DNA of 64,000 nucleotides from Anaerolineae bacterium (GTDB taxonomy: Bacteria; Chloroflexota; Anaerolineae; 4572-78; J111), in contig JAKLJP010000033.1 in assembly GCA_023151115.1 (NCBI GenBank), positions 23,711 through 87,710 on the forward strand, read 5' to 3'. This document shows positions 58,297-64,000 of the stretch, piece by piece. The notes beneath the pieces were generated by a model. It searched no databases and had not been told where the DNA came from. It was given only the letters and a program-made list of their open reading frames with translations. Numbering within the stretch: position 1 is the first letter of the stretch; every line of letters starts with the position of its first letter. Position numbers and translations under genes: made by a program.

Positions 58297-59463
58297 ATGC
58301 TGCGACCTGCCAAACGCGCCGAAAATTTGCCTGAACTTTTTTTTGCCACGCTCCACCAAAAAGTTGCCACCCTGCGGGCCGAGGGCGCCGATGTCATCAG
58401 CCTCGACGCCGGCAGCCCCGACATGCCGCCCACCCCTGAACTGATTGACCTCCTCAAAAGCAGCGCCGACGACCCAACCAAACACAGCTACGGCGGCTAT
58501 GCCGGTCAGCCCCATTTACGCCGGGCCATTGCCGACTATTACGGGCGGCGTTTTGGGGTGGAACTAGACGACGCCGAATTACTGCCGCTGATTGGCTCCA
58601 AGGAAGGGCTGGTCAACATGCACCTGGCCTGGCTCGACCCCGGCGATCTGTCGCTCATCCCCGACCCGTGCTACCCAAGCTGCTATTTTGCCCCCTTCCT
58701 GGCCGGCGCAACCAGCGAACGGTTTGACCTGCTGCCCGAACGGGGCTGGCAGCCCGATTTTTCGACCATACCCGCCGAAAAAGCCAGAAGCGCGCGCATG
58801 CTCTGGCTCAATTACCCCAACAACCCCACCGGGGCCACTGCCAGCCTCGACATGCTGGCCGAGGCGGTGGACTTTTGCCGCCGCTACGAGATTTTGTTGT
58901 GCCACGACGCGCCTTATGTGGATGTCACTTTTGACGGCTATGTTGCGCCCAGCGTGCTGCAAATTCCCGGCGCGAAAGAGGTGGCGATTGAGTTCAATTC
59001 GCTGTCCAAAACGTACAATATGGCCGGCTGGCGGGTAGGCATGGCCGTCGGCAATCAGGTGGCGGTCAAGGCTTTGGCAACAGTCAAAACCCAGATTGAC
59101 TCCGGTATTGGCCGGCCCATCCAGGATATGGCCGCGGCCGCCCTGAGCGGCGATCAAAGCTGGCTGGCCGAGCGCAACGCCGTTTACCAGGAACGGCGCG
59201 ACCTGGTTCTGGCCGCCCTGCGCCAGATGGGCTTTCAAGTAGACACGCCCAAAGCCGGGCTGTATCTCTGGTTCCGCGTCCCGCAAGGTATGACCTCGTT
59301 GGAGTTTCACACCCATTTGCTGGAAAAGGCGCACATTTCGCTGACACCGGGCCATATTTATGGTAAGAATGGAGAGGGTTATATTAGGTTGTCGCTGGCG
59401 GTGGAGACGGGGCGGTTGAGGGAGGCGTTGGGGAGATTGGAGAAAGTGATTGCTGAGGGATAA
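58297..59463 (+). CDS. PLP aminotransferase class I/II (LL-diaminopimelate aminotransferase-like)
   Basis: The 388-residue protein has fold type I features: YGGYAGQPHLRRAIADYYGRR, SKEGLVNMHLA, LNYPNNPTGATA, DAPYVDVTFDG and the PLP-Lys in SLSKTYNMAGWRVG. The overall wording is close to DapL/DapC-type and AlaC-type enzymes. It probably transaminates a tetrahydrodipicolinate- or alanine-like substrate; the precise one is open. AAGGAGAC precedes the ATG. Confidence 0.88.
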   Translation: MLRPAKRAENLPELFFATLHQKVATLRAEGADVISLDAGSPDMPPTPELIDLLKSSADDPTKHSYGGYAGQPHLRRAIADYYGRRFGVELDDAELLPLIGSKEGLVNMHLAWLDPGDLSLIPDPCYPSCYFAPFLAGATSERFDLLPERGWQPDFSTIPAEKARSARMLWLNYPNNPTGATASLDMLAEAVDFCRRYEILLCHDAPYVDVTFDGYVAPSVLQIPGAKEVAIEFNSLSKTYNMAGWRVGMAVGNQVAVKALATVKTQIDSGIGRPIQDMAAAALSGDQSWLAERNAVYQERRDLVLAALRQMGFQVDTPKAGLYLWFRVPQGMTSLEFHTHLLEKAHISLTPGHIYGKNGEGYIRLSLAVETGRLREALGRLEKVIAEG

Positions 59464-59516
59464 GCTATGAATTTTCGGATTACCGGGTGACTCGCCTATA
59501 AAAAATAGGGGTTAGA

Positions 59517-60398
59517 ATGGACTTTGTACTTCACAATTTGCGTCTGAAAGAGTTAGTAGCAATTGTCCAGGAAAACAGGAAGTTTTACGAAGATTTCGTT
59601 GGCTTTTTACAAGGAGAGGGTTACAGGTCGGTTTTAGAATTTATTCAAGAACCCTCGGATGATAAAGCCGCAAACATCATATCAAAGTATCTAATTCGGC
59701 CAAGCGAAGTAAAACTCTATGATGGCTTGCTCCGGCCTTATGCTAACTCAACCGCAAAGTGGTTTTTTCTGGCCTGGCTTCTCCGTGATGCTGCCACCCA
59801 ACGTCTTCAACCTCTTCTCAAAACTGTACCGGGTAAAACGCTCGTCGAACGGTAAGCCTACTTATTGAATGAAGTCAGAAAATTTGTAGAGCCATTATTT
59901 CCTGAGACAGAAAATTGGGAATGGCCTGCAATTTCAGAGGTTATGTTAGCCAGACTTGAAGGCAGTAGACGCGCTTTGAAAGGAACATTATTTGAGGGCA
60001 TTATCAGGCGAAATCTGGTCGCTCTTATAGCAAAATATAACTTACCGCTTGTAGTCAGTGATAAGCAGGTAAAAATTAAAGATGAAACTTATGACGTACA
60101 GGTAAAGGGGAAGAATGGAGTTGTCCTTCTTCCGGTTAAAACCAGGGAGACAATGGGAGGGGGGCACTCACTTCTGTTTACCAGGGACATTTACAAATCA
60201 ATATTAGTAGCAACTGAACGGGGGTTTTACTGCGTCCCTATCGTCATCGCTGAGTCTTGGGGTGGCGACTTGAACGAGTTAAAATCGGAACTGTATATCT
60301 ATATCCAGGCAAATCCCAATCAAGTTGCCTCTGTGGAACCAATATTGGAACAGAAATTAGCAGAATTGGTCTCGTTATTAAAAATTATTAGCGGCTAA
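59517..60398 (+). pseudogene. Putative type II restriction endonuclease, interrupted by an in-frame stop
   Basis: Two open pieces, 59517-59855 (112 residues) and 59865-60398 (177 residues from a TTG), lie in the same reading frame and are split by one TAA at 59853. Together they would make about 293 residues. The second piece has YDVQVKGKNGVVLLPVKTRE followed by TMGGGHSLLF, a pattern fitting a PD-(D/E)xK nuclease core. The stops of this gene and of the methyltransferase overlap, so they form a convergent restriction-modification pair. Base composition is more AT-rich than in neighbours, a sign of transfer. Possibly inactive, or made as two chains. Confidence 0.6.
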
Positions 60399-61297
60399 AA
60401 GAGTGTGGGTTGAAAAAGTCGTTTGCCAGCCATTTCACAGTATTTGGGGTTAATATCAATACCCAGATATCTTCTGCCAAGACGTTGAGCAACGACGGCG
60501 GTGGTGCCACTGCCAACAAAAGGATCTAAAACAACCCCATTTTCAGGGCAACCGGCCAAAATACAGAGTTCAACCAGTTTTTCAGGAAATACCGCGAAAT
60601 GAGTATCTCGAAACTTTGAAAGAGGGATTTCCCAAACGGTACGCCGGTTTCTACCTTTAGGATGAAATGCCTGGTCCCATCGTCCGTTATGTAAGTTTTG
60701 ATTACCAGCATTTTTTCCATCTTCAGGCGTTCCATTGACTTTTCCAAAATGATTACGTCCGCCTTTCATCCGGCTTTTAGAAGTAAACGTGACGTGCGGT
60801 TCTCTGATGGCATCAATATCGTAATAATAATCATTGCTTTTAGTAAAAAAGAAAATGTATTCATGATCGGTGGTCGGTCTATTTTTTACAGAGGCAGGCA
60901 TAGCATTGGGCTTATACCAAATAATATCAGAGCGGAGTATCCACCCATCCTCTTTTAAGGCAAAAGCCACTTGCCAGGGCATCCCAAGCAGATTGCCATC
61001 GAGGTACTTATCACCCAAGTTGAGCCACAAGGTTCCGTTTTCTTTTAATACCCGATAAGATTCCGCGAACACTGCCCTAAGATTTTGAACATACTCGGCC
61101 GGTGACTTTTCATTGCCAAATTGAGTAGATGTCTCATAATCTCGTTGCAGGTAATAAGGCGGACTGGTAACAATACAATTGATAGAGGAGGCAGGTAGGC
61201 TTTGAAGGGCAATTTTTGCATCACCCTGAATAATTGAGTTTATCCATTCTTCATTTTGAGATAGCATCACTATCCGATTGACCTCCATACAAGCCAT
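60395..61297 (-). CDS. Site-specific DNA methyltransferase (beta class, N4-cytosine or N6-adenine)
   Basis: The 300-residue protein has motif IV TSPPYY (residues 44-49) first and motif I DPFVGSGTT (258-266) near the end, the order of beta-class amino-methyltransferases; SPPY leans to N4-cytosine. AdoMet-related LGIDINPKYCEMA follows. It would protect the site cut by the convergent nuclease. ATG 61297 lies nine bases after a TATAAT, but GGAGG inside codons 4-6 might serve a GTG or ATG further down (61270 or 61267), so the start is uncertain. Confidence 0.9.
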   Translation of the reverse strand: MACMEVNRIVMLSQNEEWINSIIQGDAKIALQSLPASSINCIVTSPPYYLQRDYETSTQFGNEKSPAEYVQNLRAVFAESYRVLKENGTLWLNLGDKYLDGNLLGMPWQVAFALKEDGWILRSDIIWYKPNAMPASVKNRPTTDHEYIFFFTKSNDYYYDIDAIREPHVTFTSKSRMKGGRNHFGKVNGTPEDGKNAGNQNLHNGRWDQAFHPKGRNRRTVWEIPLSKFRDTHFAVFPEKLVELCILAGCPENGVVLDPFVGSGTTAVVAQRLGRRYLGIDINPKYCEMAGKRLFQPTLF

Positions 61298-61305
61298 CTG
61301 TGGAA

Positions 61306-61311
61306 ATTATA
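61306..61311 (-). promoter_or_regulatory. -10 box between divergent methyltransferase genes
   Basis: TATAAT on the minus strand ends nine bases before the DNA methyltransferase ATG. The same bases read TTATAT on the plus strand just before the SpoU gene ATG at 61316, so both genes may be leaderless and share this core. Confidence 0.5.
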
Positions 61312-61315
61312 TCAC

Positions 61316-62200
61316 ATGATCACCTCCACCAAAAACCCCCGCCTCATCGAAGCCCGCAAGCTGGCCGAGCGCAAACACCGGCGGCAGCAAAATCGCTTTT
61401 TGGTAGAAGGGCTGCAATTATTGAGCCTGGCCGTCGAGGTGATGGACACGCCGCAAGGCCGGAAAAGGATCAACCCCCTCGAACTGTTCTACAGCGAAGA
61501 TTTGTTTACCGGCGAAACCGCCCCCCGCCTGCTGGCCCAACTGACTCAGGCCGGGGCCGAAGCCATCCCCGTCGCCCCCCACGTCCTCGATACCCTCTCC
61601 GAACGCGATGTCTCCCAGGGCCTGGCCGCTACCTTTGCCTTAAACAACCTGGAATACTCACTCGATGAATTGGTCCAAACTACCTCTTCCAATCTTCCGC
61701 CTCCTCACCTCCTCGCCTCCTCGCCTCCTCGCCTCCTCCTCCTCCTCCTCGACAAACTCCAGGACCCTGGCAACCTGGGCACGCTCATCCGCACTGCCGA
61801 TGCGGTTGGCGTCCGGGGCGTCATTCTGCTGGAACCCTGCGTAGACCCCTTCGACCCCAAAACCGTGCGCGGCACGATGGGATCGCTGTTTACCGTGCCT
61901 TTTGCCCGCACCAAAGACGCAGCCGGAACGTTGACCCGGCTGGCCGAACAAGGATTTCGGCTGGTGGGGGCGGATGGACGGCAGGGCGAATTGCCCTGGC
62001 AGAGCGAAGTCCTGGTCGGGCCGGTGGCCCTGGTCTTGGGCAACGAGGCCCGCGGCCTCAGCCCGGAGTTACGCCCGCACCTGCACGGCTACGTCCGGCT
62101 GCCGCTGCGCGGCCACGCCGAAAGCCTCAATGTCTCGGTGGCCGGGGGAACATTGATGTATGAATGGTTGCGGGTGAATAGTGACGCGATGAGGCGATGA
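61316..62200 (+). CDS. TrmH/SpoU family RNA 2'-O-methyltransferase
   Basis: The 294-residue protein has a helical/L30e-like substrate domain (NRFLVEGLQLLS) and a SPOUT knot domain: LDKLQDPGNLGTLIRTADAVG (motif 1), LVLGNEARGLS (motif 2), LRGHAESLNVSVAGGTL (motif 3). It methylates a ribose in rRNA or tRNA. Between the domains, residues about 123-143 (SSNLPPPHLLASSPPRLLLL) are encoded by an in-frame CTCCTCGCCT repeat. No ribosome binding site precedes the ATG. Confidence 0.92.
   Translation: MITSTKNPRLIEARKLAERKHRRQQNRFLVEGLQLLSLAVEVMDTPQGRKRINPLELFYSEDLFTGETAPRLLAQLTQAGAEAIPVAPHVLDTLSERDVSQGLAATFALNNLEYSLDELVQTTSSNLPPPHLLASSPPRLLLLLLDKLQDPGNLGTLIRTADAVGVRGVILLEPCVDPFDPKTVRGTMGSLFTVPFARTKDAAGTLTRLAEQGFRLVGADGRQGELPWQSEVLVGPVALVLGNEARGLSPELRPHLHGYVRLPLRGHAESLNVSVAGGTLMYEWLRVNSDAMRR
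61683..61751. repeat. In-frame CTCCTCGCCT word array inside the SpoU gene
   Basis: Tandem CCTCCTCGCCTCCTCG-like words occupy about 69 bases in the interdomain linker. The right word family faces no complement, but its wording resembles the intergenic arrays. Confidence 0.75.
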
Positions 62201-62218
62201 GGCGAACAGATAGAGGTT

Positions 62219-62662
62219 ATGTCAAAAATTTCTACTGAGAAGGTTATTGCTTACATCACGCAAGCCAATCAACTCCTGGTTTTCAGCCACCCTCATCACC
62301 CTGAAGCGGGCATTCAAGTACCGGCCGGAACTATCCAGGCAGGTGAGTCGCCTGAAGAAGCCGTCCTGCGAGAAGCCTACGAAGAGACGGGGTTGGAAAA
62401 TTTAGAACTGCAAGCATTTCTGGGAGTGCAAGAATTTGACATAACGCAGTTTGGCCGGGCAGAAGTGCAACGCCGCTATTTTTTTCATTTGCAATATCAC
62501 GGCGAACCGAAGGCTATCTGGCGTCATTATGAAAACTATCCATCCGAGGGAAGTACGGAACCTATTGAGTTTGAGCTTTTTTGGGTCGAGTTTCCCCACG
62601 GTGTCCCGAAACTCATTGCTGGTCATGGAGCATTACTCTCACGTGTGCAAATCAAAGACTGA
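62219..62662 (+). CDS. Nudix hydrolase
   Basis: The 147-residue protein carries a perfect Nudix box, GTIQAGESPEEAVLREAYEETGL, near residue 38, and no zinc ribbon. Members hydrolyse nucleoside diphosphates linked to another group. The substrate cannot be inferred. AGAGG precedes the ATG, 18 bases after the SpoU gene stop. Confidence 0.92.
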   Translation: MSKISTEKVIAYITQANQLLVFSHPHHPEAGIQVPAGTIQAGESPEEAVLREAYEETGLENLELQAFLGVQEFDITQFGRAEVQRRYFFHLQYHGEPKAIWRHYENYPSEGSTEPIEFELFWVEFPHGVPKLIAGHGALLSRVQIKD

Positions 62663-62737
62663 AACTTAACGTTTGCTTTAGGAAATCTCTTCATTGCAGC
62701 ATAAAAGAAGTAATAAAAAGAACTATAGGAGACAAAG

Positions 62738-63892
62738 ATGCACTCAGCCCAACGCCTATCCACCCTGACCGAATCGGTCATCCGCGATATGACCCGCCTG
62801 GCCATCAAGCACCAGGCGATTAATCTATCACAGGGTTTCCCGGATTTTGACCCGCCGCCGGCGCTGTTGGAGGCTGCTACTCACGCTATTCAGAGTGGAC
62901 ACAACCAGTACGCCATCACCTGGGGATCGGCCAATTTGCGCCGCCAGGTTGCCGAAACTTACGGGCGTTGGTATGGCATGGCCCTCAATCCCGACACCGA
63001 TGTGACCATCACCTGCGGCGTGACCGAGGCCATTATCGCCGCCCTGCTGGGGACGGTCAATCCGGGCGAGAAGGTCATTATCGTTGACCCGTCCCACGAA
63101 AACTACGTCGCCGGGGTACGCTTCGCCGGGGCTGAGCCGGTTTTTGTGAGCATGCGCCCGCCCCTGTTTACCCTCGACGAGGCCGAGCTGCGAGCCGCCT
63201 TTGCCCAACAGCCCAAAGCCATCATCTTCAACACGCCCCACAACCCCAGCGGACGAGTTTTCAGCCGGGAGACGCTGCAACTGATTGCCAACCTGTGTCT
63301 ACGATATAACACCATCGCCATTACCGATGAAATTTACGAAAAAATCCTCTACGATGGCCGCCAGCATATCCCCATCGCCACTCTGCCGGGCATGGCCGAA
63401 CGGACTATCACCACCAGCGGCCTGACCAAAACTTACGCCGTCACCGGCTGGCGGGTGGCCTGGGCCATTGCTCCGGCGGCGCTGTCCCAACCGCTGCGCA
63501 CTGTGCATGATTTTCTAACCATCTGCGCCCCCACCCCGCTGCAAGAGGCCGCCGTCACCGCGCTGACCCTGCCCGATAATTATTACGCCGAGATGAGTCA
63601 GGCTTACCACGTGCGCCGGGATAAAATGATGGCTGTGCTGGAAGAAGCCGGCTTTCAGGCGGTCGCGCCGGAAGGCGCTTATTATGTGATGGCCGATTAT
63701 TCGGCCCTTCAGCCGGAGATGGATGAAATGACCTTTGCCCGTTGGCTGACCACCGAAAAAGGCGTGGCAGTGGTGCCGGGCAGCAGTTTTTACCGGGGCG
63801 ACCCCAGCCTCAGCCGGGGGTTGGTCCGTTTTGCTTTTCCCAAACAGTTGGATACGCTGGAAGAAGCGCGGCGGCGTCTGATAGCGGGGTAG
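62738..63892 (+). CDS. PLP aminotransferase class I/II (methionine/kynurenine aminotransferase-like)
   Basis: The 384-residue protein starts ESVIRDMTRLAIKHQAINLSQGFPDFDPP, typical of the KAT/YbdL methionine aminotransferase group. It has YAITWGSANLRRQVAETY, TCGVTEAI, FNTPHNPSGRVF, DEIYEKILYDG and PLP-Lys in SGLTKTYAVTGWRV. It probably transaminates methionine, glutamine or aromatic residues to 2-oxo acids. AGGAGAC precedes the ATG. Confidence 0.9.
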   Translation: MHSAQRLSTLTESVIRDMTRLAIKHQAINLSQGFPDFDPPPALLEAATHAIQSGHNQYAITWGSANLRRQVAETYGRWYGMALNPDTDVTITCGVTEAIIAALLGTVNPGEKVIIVDPSHENYVAGVRFAGAEPVFVSMRPPLFTLDEAELRAAFAQQPKAIIFNTPHNPSGRVFSRETLQLIANLCLRYNTIAITDEIYEKILYDGRQHIPIATLPGMAERTITTSGLTKTYAVTGWRVAWAIAPAALSQPLRTVHDFLTICAPTPLQEAAVTALTLPDNYYAEMSQAYHVRRDKMMAVLEEAGFQAVAPEGAYYVMADYSALQPEMDEMTFARWLTTEKGVAVVPGSSFYRGDPSLSRGLVRFAFPKQLDTLEEARRRLIAG

Positions 63893-63894
63893 TA

Positions 63895-64000
63895 AGTGTC
63901 AGGTGTCAAGTATCAGGTAGCAAGGGGGTGTGTTCAGATTTGGGGGCGAATTCGGTGGATAGCGTAGACAGACCCCCTCCCCAACCCTCCCCCGCAGCGG
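63895..64000. repeat. Word array at the right edge: GTAAGTGTCAGGTGTCAAG and CCCTCCCCAACCC
   Basis: AAGTGTCAGGTGTCAAGTATC and GGTAGCAAG words are followed by ACCCCCTCCCCAACCCTCCC, which resembles the repeat at 54662. The element is cut by the window end. Confidence 0.6.

Overview
The window looks like a chromosomal segment of a Chloroflexota bacterium, most like Anaerolineae-type genomes. This is an inference. It rests on moderately GC-rich, tightly packed genes, frequent TTG/GTG starts, large STAND/TPR regulators, and a lipid/translation cluster (rpmB, fakA, degV, recG, coaD, yceD, rpmF, fabD, fabG, nusB, tatA, tatC). No rRNA or tRNA gene was seen to confirm the taxonomy.

Layout. 1-3.3 kb: the end of a three-subunit molybdenum hydroxylase operon in the order FAD, FeS, Mo. 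3.7-10.4 kb: a DUF1269/coiled-coil protein, a TerC transporter, the biotin transporter BioY and a complete Na+-translocating acyl-CoA decarboxylase operon (carboxyltransferase, OadG-like, biotin carrier, beta subunit). 10.6-15.7 kb: AAA ATPase, membrane sensor-like protein, TPR protein, Nudix hydrolase and a degenerate ATPase with a winged helix. 16-20 kb: two paralogous tiny peptide genes converge on an XRE-NB-ARC protein and a separate, translationally coupled TPR protein. 20-26 kb: HTH, STAS, thioredoxin-fold, 3-hydroxyproline dehydratase, CGNR regulator, secreted protein, a candidate small RNA and a sorbitol/threonine dehydrogenase-like enzyme. 26-41 kb: the conserved housekeeping cluster, mostly on the minus strand, broken between yceD and rpmF by a LamG protein, an IS3-type remnant and a truncated LVIVD gene. 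41-46 kb: rlmN, hicBA, an EcsC-like protein, DUF4058 and several nucleotidyltransferases. 47-55 kb: TGS/uridine-kinase-like protein, two M42 peptidases around an MNT-HEPN fusion, FHA protein, corrinoid-activator-like ASKHA protein. 55-64 kb: trmFO, soluble histidine kinase, two aminotransferases, a restriction-modification pair with an interrupted nuclease, an SpoU methyltransferase and a Nudix hydrolase.

The strongest signal not explained by genes is in the spacers. Many gaps carry arrays of a degenerate 6-11 base word followed by the reverse complement of the same word. The word changes from gap to gap, but a small vocabulary recurs across the window. A few arrays run into coding sequence (N-termini of the genes at 15748 and 21440, an internal linker of the SpoU methyltransferase). 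Separate 80-150 bp palindromic elements share a TGAGTAGTTA end tag. These repeats seem to have shaped several local events, possibly including the split of the STAND regulator and the C-terminus of trmFO.

The best candidate for an undescribed system is the peptide/regulator locus at 16.2-19.7 kb: a 50-residue peptide with a signal sequence and a Cys/Gly-rich tail, a decaying second copy, and a neighbouring HTH-NTPase plus TPR pair. The arrangement recalls peptide-sensing regulators, but function is not shown by the sequence alone.
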